From Helicobacteraceae bacterium (GTDB taxonomy: Bacteria; Campylobacterota; Campylobacteria; Campylobacterales; Sulfurimonadaceae), in assembly GCA_027068615.1 (NCBI GenBank), contig JAMOQV010000232.1, forward strand, positions 1 to 17,455: a DNA stretch of 17,455 bases, given 5' to 3'. Both the position numbers and the translations under genes were made by a program. A model generated the notes under the pieces. It had not been told where the DNA came from. It worked only from the letters and a program-made list of their open reading frames with translations, and ran no database searches. Position 1 is the stretch's first letter. Every line of letters starts with the position of its first letter. Shown here piece after piece: positions 1 to 7,688 of this stretch.

Positions 1-3000
1 ATATACTCTTCAAATGATTTAAAATCTTTATCTTTTTTTATTTTCTCAAGTATATTTACAGCTAAATTATAACGAATAAATATATCAATATTTTTTGTTT
101 TTAAATTACGGTTTGATATATTTTTAGGTTTTACAGTATCAATATAATTAAAAACTTTTATTAAATTTTTAGAATTATCATAGTTATTATCTCTTAAAAA
201 ATAACAAATTCCACCTTTTAGTTCAATATCTGGAAATAAAATTTTTGGTTTTAAAAAGTCATGAAGTTGAGATATATGAGTATCATGTAACATTTGGTCT
301 CTAAACTCATCTAGCCCTTTCCCACCTGCATACCATCTTGTTGGCATAATCATAGATATATAAGTAGGATTTAGTTGTTTTGCTATTTGAACAAACTGAT
401 GATATATAGGCTTTGCACTAGCTTGTGCTCCACCATCGCTTTGTTGATATGGTGGATTTCCAATAATAGTATTAAAGTTCATATTTGTTCCATTTATTTT
501 TATTTGTTCATTAGTTATTATTTTATTTTCTTTTATTAAGTCATAAGAAGTATAGTTTTTTTCTATATGATTATAGTCTAGTTCTAGCAAAGTATAAACC
601 TTTCGTGTAAATTCATAAGCTATTTTAGATGTAGGAATACAGTAGAAATTTGAAGCTATATCTTTGCCATATTTTTTATATATAGCATATACAAATTCAC
701 CTTGTTTTGAAGCTATATCAATAGCTTTAGATGAAGTAGTAAGTGCATCACTTGGTAAAATATCTATAATCATATCTGCTACATTTTGTGGTGTAACTAT
801 TTCTGATTCTGATAATCTACCAAATTTTTTAAGGGCATTACTTGCTCGTTGAACTGGCTCGATAGTTGTATCATTTGCCAATGAGTTAATATTTTGAATT
901 TTATAATCTAATTCTCTTAATACAAATGGATTTATATTTTCTTGAAACAATTTGAGTATCTTCATATCAAGACTTATATTTGATATTATTCGTATATTGT
1001 CATTGTTTTCATCTATACTATTAATAATGTCTTGTAGTGATTTTACTTGATTGTTTGTCAAAAATGCAAAAAATAATATTCTTGCATAATACATAGCAAA
1101 CTGCTCTTTATAATCTTCTATATCTTCATCACTATAGTTACTGTTTTGTTCATCAGAATCTTCAGGTAACTTATCTTCATTTTCACTCTCATCAATATCT
1201 AAATCTTCACCCTCATCATCTGTTGCTTCTATCTCTAAGCCTTGTTTTGAGCCTATTTTACCTTGCTTTTGTATGATAGATTTAATCTCTTCTATATCTA
1301 ACAGTGAGTAATCAATAGCTATACTTGTAGCTTCATCAAATACACTTCTACTACTTGAATATTCTCTTGCACTGTTTAATATATCTGATGGCTCTATTTG
1401 TACTATTTTATTTTTATTTATTACTATTATAGGAGAGATTTCTAACTCTTGCTTTATCCTTTGCTCTAGTTTATTATTTCCATTTGAGTCTGTATTTACA
1501 TTATATATTTGAGCTTTTTGTTCTTGGATTATAAACATTCTATTTGGATTAAAATCTACTAGCAATGTTTGGGGTTTCATATTGTATTTTACTATATCGC
1601 CATTTGGCTCTTTATAAGTTTTTATATATTGATTTTGAAGCCTAAATATAGCTTGGTCATACTCTTGTGGGGAAGATGTATCTTTAAAATACAGCATTGT
1701 ATCCCATTGTGGTACGGTACTACCTGTAAGCATTTTATTTACAGTTAATGTTATGGTTTTTTTATTTTCATCTTCATATTGTTTTATTTTAGCTTGAACT
1801 ATTTGAGTATCTTTATATATTTTTGAATTTTGCACACCAGATATATTTATTATCTTATAATCACTTAGATTTTTAAATTGATTTGTTTTTATTAACTCTT
1901 CAAGTGCGTCACAAGAGGCTCTGTATGGCAATACACAAACTATATGCCGACACATTTTTCCATCTTTGATTTTATCATAGTCTAAAAAACCAAGTAATTC
2001 ATCGTCTTCTTTTGAACCATCTATAACTTTTAATAAATCAATAATTTCATCTTCATATTTAAATTTTTTATGAAGATTAGTTCTTGTATCTTTTATGATA
2101 GATTTTGGTTTAAAAAGCTCTGAAAAAGCATAAGAGATACCATTTTGTTTTAACTGTTCTAGCCTTTGCCTTGAAGCTTTGTTTGGATTAAAAGCAAATC
2201 TTATCATTTTAGGAAAACCATAGTATGGATTATCCCACTCTTTTATATCATCTTTATATAGATTTTCTTTATCCCATTTTTCTTGATCTCGTGCTATGTC
2301 TGAAAATTGATAAAAAGCGATAATATCTTCATCGCTAAATTCACTATTCATTAAAATTCTATAAGGAGTTCCAGAAAGATGGATACGAACTTTTTCATTA
2401 AAAGATTTTATCGTATCTTCAATATCTTCGATACTATTTTCACTGAGTTTCTGTTCATTTGCTATCTCTTTTTTACTTAACCCATTATCTCTTAATACTT
2501 TGCCATATTGGGTAGCTCTTGCCCCGAAATGGCTCTCATCAATAAGTAATAGATCTATTTGATTTTCAAAAATCTCTTTATGTTTTGATTTTATATCATC
2601 ACCTTGTAAATCTTGCAAGGTTAAAAATAGTACAACTTGTTTATTTTGTGATAAATGTTCAGAGATGATAATATTGCTTTTTAAAAGAGAATCACTATCT
2701 AAAAAGTAGTAACCATCAAATTTAATATGACTTTGAACTGTTTTTTTCCACTCATCTTTTACATCTGCTTTTGCTGAAACTACAACTACAAATTTTGCTC
2801 TCATTTCAACCGCACAACACAGAGAAGTAAATGACTTACCAAATCTCATAACAGCATACATAAGTAAGTTTGTTCTACCATTTTTTAAAGCATTTTTAAA
2901 TTTTTCTATTGTTTCTTTCTGGTTTGGTCGTGGTTCATAAGTTTCTACTCTTTTATATTCATGAGTTATAGGGATATGACTCTGTTCAAATTTATAAAAT

Positions 3001-3398
3001 TTATACTTAGTTTCGTTTTTTTTAAAACTAAACTCTATATCTTTTAGTGCATCTTCTATATCATCATTTGTAGTATCTTTAAAAAACTCTTTTGAGTAGT
3101 ATGGTATATCTTGTATATCATTTAGTTGTAATCTTGTTTTTTGCTTATCATTTTCTAAAAAATAGTGTATAGCATAATCTCTAAAAAAAGTATCATTATC
3201 AACTTTTGCTATTGCTTCAAATCTTTTTTCTAAATTTGGAAAATATTTTCTCCATTCATTGAGTCTTACTTCAAGTGGACGATAAGTATCTCCAATTTTT
3301 AGATAATTTGGCACTGTTTGAGTGACAAATGCATAAATTTGTGGTTCAACTCTTCCTACAATAATGCTATCTAATAAATCAATTTCTATTTTTGACAT
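1..3398 (-). CDS. Fused restriction-modification protein: GIY-YIG-like nuclease, SF2 helicase and N6-adenine methylase (3' part beyond window)
   Basis: The reading frame is open from the ATG at 3398 to the left window edge, giving 1132 residues with the C-terminus missing. Residues 17–90 resemble a T5orf172-type GIY-YIG fold: IYAF at 21–24, KIGDTYR at 34–40, then R45 and a D74...H78 helix. A SF2 helicase/translocase follows: Walker A variant RFGKS (185–189), DESH box (287–290), SGTP motif III (342–345), LTGSTVP motif V around 559, and a motif VI-like segment with Q582 and R586. An acidic linker spans about 720–767. The methylase begins near VTP (868–870), has an AdoMet motif I-like DIASKQGEF (894–902) and the catalytic NPPY (981–984) typical of N6-adenine methylases of the Eco57I class. 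The target-recognition region should lie beyond the edge. The protein is expected to modify and cleave foreign DNA. The start lies 3 nt after the partner gene's stop, suggesting translational coupling. Domain calls are firm for helicase and methylase, moderate for the nuclease. Confidence 0.85.
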   Translation of the reverse strand, partial: MSKIEIDLLDSIIVGRVEPQIYAFVTQTVPNYLKIGDTYRPLEVRLNEWRKYFPNLEKRFEAIAKVDNDTFFRDYAIHYFLENDKQKTRLQLNDIQDIPYYSKEFFKDTTNDDIEDALKDIEFSFKKNETKYKFYKFEQSHIPITHEYKRVETYEPRPNQKETIEKFKNALKNGRTNLLMYAVMRFGKSFTSLCCAVEMRAKFVVVVSAKADVKDEWKKTVQSHIKFDGYYFLDSDSLLKSNIIISEHLSQNKQVVLFLTLQDLQGDDIKSKHKEIFENQIDLLLIDESHFGARATQYGKVLRDNGLSKKEIANEQKLSENSIEDIEDTIKSFNEKVRIHLSGTPYRILMNSEFSDEDIIAFYQFSDIARDQEKWDKENLYKDDIKEWDNPYYGFPKMIRFAFNPNKASRQRLEQLKQNGISYAFSELFKPKSIIKDTRTNLHKKFKYEDEIIDLLKVIDGSKEDDELLGFLDYDKIKDGKMCRHIVCVLPYRASCDALEELIKTNQFKNLSDYKIINISGVQNSKIYKDTQIVQAKIKQYEDENKKTITLTVNKMLTGSTVPQWDTMLYFKDTSSPQEYDQAIFRLQNQYIKTYKEPNGDIVKYNMKPQTLLVDFNPNRMFIIQEQKAQIYNVNTDSNGNNKLEQRIKQELEISPIIVINKNKIVQIEPSDILNSAREYSSSRSVFDEATSIAIDYSLLDIEEIKSIIQKQGKIGSKQGLEIEATDDEGEDLDIDESENEDKLPEDSDEQNSNYSDEDIEDYKEQFAMYYARILFFAFLTNNQVKSLQDIINSIDENNDNIRIISNISLDMKILKLFQENINPFVLRELDYKIQNINSLANDTTIEPVQRASNALKKFGRLSESEIVTPQNVADMIIDILPSDALTTSSKAIDIASKQGEFVYAIYKKYGKDIASNFYCIPTSKIAYEFTRKVYTLLELDYNHIEKNYTSYDLIKENKIITNEQIKINGTNMNFNTIIGNPPYQQSDGGAQASAKPIYHQFVQIAKQLNPTYISMIMPTRWYAGGKGLDEFRDQMLHDTHISQLHDFLKPKILFPDIELKGGICYFLRDNNYDNSKNLIKVFNYIDTVKPKNISNRNLKTKNIDIFIRYNLAVNILEKIKKDKDFKSFEEY

Positions 3399-3401
3399 AA
3401 T

Positions 3402-4391
3402 CTATTTACCTTCATTATCTAACATATCTACAAATCTTATAACTCTATTTTCTTCCCAATCCATAATACTACAATATATTCCATTATGAAGATATGGATT
3501 ATTTTTTTTACACCCTTGACACTCTATATGAGTTTTTGTTGTACTAAATAAATTATGCTCTATTTTTACTTCATTTATACAACTATTAGGAATAATAAAC
3601 TTTAAGCCGTCCATTTGCCATAAATTCCAAGATATAATAGTAGCAATATTTTGAATATCTTCAAGTTTTGGTTCAGCCCCAAATTTTTCATAATAATTTT
3701 CTATAAATGTATATAAAAGTGACTCTCTAGCCAACAATAAACTATCTCCATGAAATTCATAACCATAGATGCTTTTATATGCCAATTTAGCATATTTTAA
3801 CCAATATTTTTTAGTTTTTATATTTTCACTTATAACACGAAGTTTTCTATCTAAAAATCCTATTCTATTTTTTACAGGTATATATTTTCCAGTGGTTGTA
3901 TCATATCTACTTGCTAGATATGGAGCTTCACCACAAGTTATTTCAAGTTTAGTATCATTTACATAATCTCTCCAACTTTTACCTTTTGGAAATTTTATTT
4001 TTTTATCATTTGTTTTCCAACTTATAGTTCCATCTTCTAAAATTACTTTTTTATTAAATAGATTTTCTTTTTTTAACCAAGCATTATCAATAAGGTTTAT
4101 TTGTTCATTGCACACCCAAGAGGGGGTATAAACTTCAGCCATATTTTTACTTCTTGTTTTCTGCATAATTTTACTTTTAAGCACTCTTGGCATAATTACT
4201 TTATCATTATCGTTTGTTATAGATTCATTGTTTATTTGGGAAAAATATTTAAAGTTATTACCTAAATACTCATAATTATCAGTAGCCCAAAAAATATTTT
4301 TTTTAGTGGTTTGGTCTAATAATAAAATATCAAGTACTTTAGGATAATTTCTTATAATATTATTTTCACTAATGTCTATTTCAATTTGCAT
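3402..4391 (-). CDS. Methylase-like small subunit of a restriction-modification pair ('subunit M' type)
   Basis: This 329-residue protein has pieces that look like an adenine-methylase fold. A YTP motif (88–90) resembles the FTP/motif X region. ITCGEAP (151–157) sits where motif I would be, but lacks the usual DxxxGxG form. YGYEFHGD (209–216), followed by an alpha-helical LLLARESLL stretch, recalls the strand-helix after motif I. No NPPY/DPPY catalytic motif is present. Near the C-terminus are C291-x2-C294 and C307, a possible small metal or structural site. Proteins of this type are known next to large helicase-methylase restriction proteins, which matches the gene 3 nt downstream. I infer a non-catalytic or specificity-assisting partner; a solo methylase is less likely. 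I prefer the ATG at 4391. A GTG at 4403 would add four residues, but AAGAAG would sit only one base before it, while it lies 13 nt before the ATG. Confidence 0.65.
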   Translation of the reverse strand: MQIEIDISENNIIRNYPKVLDILLLDQTTKKNIFWATDNYEYLGNNFKYFSQINNESITNDNDKVIMPRVLKSKIMQKTRSKNMAEVYTPSWVCNEQINLIDNAWLKKENLFNKKVILEDGTISWKTNDKKIKFPKGKSWRDYVNDTKLEITCGEAPYLASRYDTTTGKYIPVKNRIGFLDRKLRVISENIKTKKYWLKYAKLAYKSIYGYEFHGDSLLLARESLLYTFIENYYEKFGAEPKLEDIQNIATIISWNLWQMDGLKFIIPNSCINEVKIEHNLFSTTKTHIECQGCKKNNPYLHNGIYCSIMDWEENRVIRFVDMLDNEGK

Positions 4392-4396
4392 TTTAA

Positions 4397-5215
4397 TTAG
4401 CACACTTCTTTATGAGCTATCTTATTTAATTCGCTACAGCTAAAACCTGCTTCTTTTCTAGCTTGTGTATTTAGATTTCTTGGTCTGTTGAAGCCTTGAG
4501 GGTAGTATTTGTTTATAATATCAAAATATACTTCACTGTTTACACCATCTTTTTGACAAGCATAGTTAAACCAAATATCCCCTTTTTTTACATGGTCTAT
4601 CTCTTCTTCTAGTATGATGTTTAATCTTTGTATGATTTTTTCTATCATATCATTTTTAGGTAATTTTTTTAGTTTTGTAAGTATCATAGGTGTAGCATCT
4701 AGCCCATTTGCTTCAAGGTATCTAGGAACTACAGCCATTCTTTCTATAAGTGTTTTAGTTTTTTGACTAGCTTCAAATAGGGCACTATGTACTTCTATAT
4801 CTCCATAATCAGCATCAAGTTCATTTATCAACTCTTTTAGCATTAAAAAGTGTCGAACTTCATCATCTGCTACTTTTAACCAATCATCATAATATTTTTT
4901 AGGTAACCCTCTAAATCTATAAATAGCATCTAGTGCCAAATCTATAGCAGAGTATTCTATATGCATAATTGCATGAAGTAGTATTATTTGCCCTTGTTTT
5001 GTTGTAAGATTACTTCTTTTTGGAACATTTTGTGGTGGTATGATTTTGCAAACAGATGCATAAGATGGTTGATCAAACTCTAAAATATCCCAATCATAAG
5101 ATAAATCTATATTTTTTTCTTTGTATTTTGTATAAAAGTTATTAAAAAGATATATCTTATCATCAGGTTTTTGAGCTTGTAGTATATTTAGTAACTCTTT
5201 TTCTGTGCCTATCAA
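4397..5215 (-). CDS. DUF455 family ferritin-like protein
   Basis: The 272-residue protein is mostly helical and matches the DUF455 ferritin-like family. Likely di-iron ligands are visible: H85/E87 in MHIEYSAIDLA, E119-V-R-H122 in ADDEVRHF, and E205-I-D-H208 in EEEIDHV, the paired ExxH pattern of ferritin-like di-iron proteins. The block RMAVVPRYLEANGLDATP (159–176) is also typical of the family. Its reaction is not established; a role in oxidation chemistry or metal handling is only inference. Translation starts at TTG (5215). An in-frame TAA lies three codons upstream, and an AAAAAAGG Shine-Dalgarno ends 9 nt before the TTG, so the non-ATG start is well supported. The gene follows adk on the same strand, separated by a hairpin that includes the adk stop. 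Its stop is 5 nt before the next gene's ATG. Confidence 0.85.
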   Translation of the reverse strand: MIGTEKELLNILQAQKPDDKIYLFNNFYTKYKEKNIDLSYDWDILEFDQPSYASVCKIIPPQNVPKRSNLTTKQGQIILLHAIMHIEYSAIDLALDAIYRFRGLPKKYYDDWLKVADDEVRHFLMLKELINELDADYGDIEVHSALFEASQKTKTLIERMAVVPRYLEANGLDATPMILTKLKKLPKNDMIEKIIQRLNIILEEEIDHVKKGDIWFNYACQKDGVNSEVYFDIINKYYPQGFNRPRNLNTQARKEAGFSCSELNKIAHKEVC

Positions 5216-5233
5216 GTAGTTTTACCTTTTTTG

Positions 5234-5264
5234 TTGATGAAAAGCTATTTTAGCTTTTCATCAA
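5234..5264 (-). other. Perfect 14-bp inverted repeat spanning the adk stop codon
   Basis: Arms at 5234–5247 and 5251–5264 are exact complements with a 3-nt loop. The adk stop TAG lies within the hairpin. On the transcribed (minus) strand it is followed by CAAAAAAGG, not a U-run, so it is not a classical intrinsic terminator. Between adk and the DUF455 gene it may stabilise or process the mRNA, or affect the downstream ribosome site about 6 nt away. Confidence 0.7.
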
Positions 5265-5892
5265 TATGTTTTTCAACTTCAGCGATATTTTGAGTACCAT
5301 CAACTGTTATGAATTTTAAAGATTTATCTTTTTCAGCTTGAGCTTTGTAGTAACCTATAAGTGGTTGAGTTTGTTCGTGATAAACTTTTAGTCTATCTAG
5401 TACAACTGATTTTTTATCATCATCTCTTTGAACTAAATCTTCACCAGTTTCATCATCTTTACCTTCAACTTTTGGTGGGTTATATATAGTATGATAAGTT
5501 CTACCACTAGCTAAGTGCATACGGCGACCACTCATTCTTTTTACTATCTCTTCATCTGGAACATCTATCTCTATCACTGCATCGATATGAATTTTTGCTT
5601 TAGTTACAGCATCCGCTTGAGCTAAAGTACGAGGAAAACCATCTAAAAGATAACCATTTTTACAATCATCCTCTTTAATTCTGTCTTTTACTAGACCTAT
5701 GATGATATCATCTGTTACAAGTTGACCAGCATCCATAGCTTTTTTTGCTAACTTACCCATCTCAGTACCAGCTTTTATAGCTGAACGAAGCATATCTCCT
5801 GTAGAGATTTGAGGGATATTAAACTTTTTTGTTAAAAATTGAGCTTGAGTACCTTTTCCAGCACCTGGAGCTCCTAGTAGTATTATTCTCAT
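5245..5892 (-). CDS. adk: Adenylate kinase
   Basis: Adenylate kinase interconverts ATP + AMP and 2 ADP in the cytoplasm. The 215-residue length fits the long bacterial form. The P-loop GAPGAGKGT is at 7–15, STGDMLR (30–36) is the AMP-binding segment, and DGFPRT (84–89) is the family signature. The LID domain (about 122–159, GRRMHLASGRTYH then YNPPK) has the Tyr/His-type sequence without the four zinc-binding cysteines. The ATG at 5892 has an AGGA ribosome site 7 nt upstream. The preceding 147-nt gap contains a probable promoter and a large inverted repeat, so adk probably heads a transcript continuing into the DUF455 gene. No residue expected for activity is missing. Confidence 0.97.
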   Translation of the reverse strand: MRIILLGAPGAGKGTQAQFLTKKFNIPQISTGDMLRSAIKAGTEMGKLAKKAMDAGQLVTDDIIIGLVKDRIKEDDCKNGYLLDGFPRTLAQADAVTKAKIHIDAVIEIDVPDEEIVKRMSGRRMHLASGRTYHTIYNPPKVEGKDDETGEDLVQRDDDKKSVVLDRLKVYHEQTQPLIGYYKAQAEKDKSLKFITVDGTQNIAEVEKHIDEKLK

Positions 5893-5917
5893 TTTTTTAT
5901 CCTAAATATTTTTTGAA

Positions 5918-5930
5918 ATTGTATAGTATA
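5918..5930 (-). promoter_or_regulatory. Probable adk promoter -10 region
   Basis: On the minus strand TATACTATACAAT lies about 25–40 nt upstream of the adk ATG, offering TATACT (5925–5930) or an overlapping TATACA (5920–5925) as -10 box. No clear -35 is seen, as is common in Campylobacterota. The box overlaps the outer arm of an inverted repeat. Confidence 0.4.
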
Positions 5931-6009
5931 AAGACTAAAATACACATAATTTTGCTATTTATTAAAAAATTTATTTGTGTATTTTTAGAAGTAAGTAGAA
6001 GTCTTTATA
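5927..6009. repeat. 20-bp inverted repeat with one arm split by 14 nt
   Basis: The left arm (5927–5946) is a perfect complement of two right-arm pieces, 5976–5985 and 6000–6009. These are separated by 14 nt (5986–5999) that have no counterpart on the left. The loop is 29 nt. The arms would form a bulged hairpin in RNA from either strand. The element fills most of the thiS–adk gap and overlaps the adk -10 region. Confidence 0.65.
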
Positions 6010-6032
6010 TAAAAGTTTTTACACTTTTATAT
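6007..6032 (-). other. AT-rich 10-bp hairpin downstream of thiS
   Basis: Arms 6007–6016 and 6023–6032 are perfect complements with a 6-nt loop, starting 7 nt after the thiS stop. There is no U-tract on the minus strand, so a terminator role is doubtful. It overlaps the outer end of the neighbouring inverted repeat, so the two structures would be mutually exclusive at their edge. Confidence 0.45.
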
Positions 6033-6039
6033 AATATTA

Positions 6040-6240
6040 TTATCCACCACCTACAAAATCAAGCAATTCTAATTTATCACCATCTTGTAAATAAAAAGAA
6101 TCCCATTTACCTTGTTTTACTATCTCCATATTTACAGCTGCTGCCATAACTTTACCATTTAGAGATAGTTTGTCCAATAAGCCACCTATAGTTATATCTT
6201 TATCAAACTCTTTAGTTTGACCATTTATTATAATCTTCAT
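6040..6240 (-). CDS. thiS: ThiS-family sulfur carrier protein
   Basis: This is a 66-residue beta-grasp protein ending in GGG, the C-terminal diglycine that is adenylylated and converted to thiocarboxylate in thiamine-thiazole synthesis. The N-terminal MKIIINGQTKEF strand and the V-A-A-A-VN-x-E pattern (about 32–39) are typical of ThiS. No thiG, thiF or thiH gene lies nearby, so it is an orphan here and would act in trans. MoaD-like or other sulfur-transfer use cannot be excluded. There is no clear Shine-Dalgarno, and a -10-like TATACT sits 6 nt before the ATG, so the message may be leaderless. It lies 53 nt after the GTPase gene. Confidence 0.88.
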   Translation of the reverse strand: MKIIINGQTKEFDKDITIGGLLDKLSLNGKVMAAAVNMEIVKQGKWDSFYLQDGDKLELLDFVGGG

Positions 6241-6246
6241 TTGGGA

Positions 6247-6252
6247 AGTATA
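6247..6252 (-). promoter_or_regulatory. Possible -10 box giving a leaderless thiS transcript
   Basis: TATACT on the minus strand is followed by 6 nt and then the thiS ATG, placing the expected start site at or next to the A of the ATG. No Shine-Dalgarno lies between them. There is no recognisable -35. Confidence 0.35.
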
Positions 6253-6293
6253 ACTTTTATTTTATTAATTTTTTCTAATATGTTAATTTATTG

Positions 6294-7688
6294 TTAAAAT
6301 ATATTCTTAATTAGTTTATTTATAATAAGATGTAATCTCTCAATATACTCTCTAGTATTTTCATCTTTTACTATATATCTATGTATCTTTATTATCTCTT
6401 TGGCATCAGCATTATCAAAGTTCCATTTTGAGTTAAATATCAACTTATCATCATCTTTTGGTATAACTATATTTTCACGATTAGCATGACCATGTTTTAT
6501 AAGTCTATAAAGATATTCTAACGACCTTTTTAGAAGTATTATAGTTACATTGTATGCTTTTTTATCTATCTTATAGATTATCTTTTTATTTGATATAACC
6601 ATCTTATGAAATTTTTCACCAACTATATATGCACCAACACCACCTAGTGTTCCACCTATAGTGCTACTTATTGCAGTAGTAATTCCCATATCAAATATAG
6701 AAGCAGGAGCTGTTATACTCGCACCTGTTCCTACACCAGTTGCTATACCTAAGAGTAAAAGTCTTTTTTTACTAAGACCTAATTGTATATTTTCTTTAGA
6801 GGTAAATTCTTCTCTTGTATCTATAATCTTTATCTGAAAATATCCCCATATCTCTGCCATATCTTTTTTCGATTGTTTTTCGATTTTGTAGATTTTATCT
6901 TGATATTTTTGAAGTGCTTGTTCTTTATCTTGTGATGTTATTTTATCACTATATAGTTGATATTCATATTCTAAATGAAGCACTTTTTTAATCATATTTG
7001 CTATAACAATAGATGACTTTTCTACATTTTCCTCTATATGCTTTTTATGTATATGTTTTAGATTTTTTAAAAAATCTCTATCTTGAATAGAACTATCTAT
7101 AGTATTTAACTTTTCATATATATCCATAATATTTGTAAAGTTCATCTCAAGGGGATTTATCTTATAAAACTGTTTTAAATTATATTTATTTAGCTCTTTT
7201 TCCCACTCTTTTGTATAATCTTTATCTGACTTTTGGTTAAATAAAACAAGTGTTGGTTTTTTTATAAAACTTATGATTTCTAACTCAGCACCTATTGTAT
7301 TTTTATTAAATCTTTCAGATGAATTTAGCATAAACACAATAAAGTCACTATCTAAAACAGCTTCTAAAATCTCTATGTCTTTTTGTTTGCTATCCTCATC
7401 TTTGTTTTCTCTTATATAATTTCTTAAGATGCGATTATTTGCATAGGTATTTTGAGAATTATTTTTTATATATCTCCATATATCTTTTGCCATCTCAAAG
7501 CCAGGTGTATCATAAAAACTACATATAATCTTATTGTCTCTTATATAACTATAAGATGCTCTTACAACTGTAGTACCAACCTTTTGTGATACCTCTACCA
7601 TATCATTAAAAGTTAAAGCAGATATTATACTACTTTTACCATTGTTTGGTTTACCTATGATTACAAAAGTTGGAGCATTATTTCTCAT
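6294..7688 (-). CDS. DUF3482-type membrane-associated GTPase
   Basis: This is an Era/TrmE-like GTP-binding domain with a long helical C-terminal part, 464 residues in all. G1 is GKPNNGKSS (12–20), G2 is probably T39/T40, G3 is DTPG (60–63), and G4 is a variant NQKSD (151–155). A charged, coiled-coil-prone region covers about 205–300. A Gly-rich hydrophobic stretch at 308–355 could insert in or lie on a membrane. The gene overlaps the upstream DUF2868-type membrane gene by 11 nt, and DUF2868 and DUF3482 proteins are known to occur as neighbours, so they probably work as a complex at the inner membrane. The cellular role is unknown to me. The N-terminal G domain is confidently called; the C-terminal family assignment rests on layout and context. 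Confidence 0.8.
   Translation of the reverse strand: MRNNAPTFVIIGKPNNGKSSIISALTFNDMVEVSQKVGTTVVRASYSYIRDNKIICSFYDTPGFEMAKDIWRYIKNNSQNTYANNRILRNYIRENKDEDSKQKDIEILEAVLDSDFIVFMLNSSERFNKNTIGAELEIISFIKKPTLVLFNQKSDKDYTKEWEKELNKYNLKQFYKINPLEMNFTNIMDIYEKLNTIDSSIQDRDFLKNLKHIHKKHIEENVEKSSIVIANMIKKVLHLEYEYQLYSDKITSQDKEQALQKYQDKIYKIEKQSKKDMAEIWGYFQIKIIDTREEFTSKENIQLGLSKKRLLLLGIATGVGTGASITAPASIFDMGITTAISSTIGGTLGGVGAYIVGEKFHKMVISNKKIIYKIDKKAYNVTIILLKRSLEYLYRLIKHGHANRENIVIPKDDDKLIFNSKWNFDNADAKEIIKIHRYIVKDENTREYIERLHLIINKLIKNIF

Noticed and set aside
664..852. Plus-strand frame of 62 codons inside the restriction gene
   Set aside because: It lies opposite the conserved methylase motif I region, with no ribosome site and no family resemblance.
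1..4403. Type III or Type I restriction system
   Set aside because: Helicase and methylase are in one polypeptide with an N-terminal nuclease-like domain, and no separate Mod, HsdM or HsdS with typical motifs is present.
3396..4405. Insertion sequence or integrase bringing in the restriction genes
   Set aside because: No transposase, integrase, target duplication or tRNA attachment site is visible at the junction inside the window.
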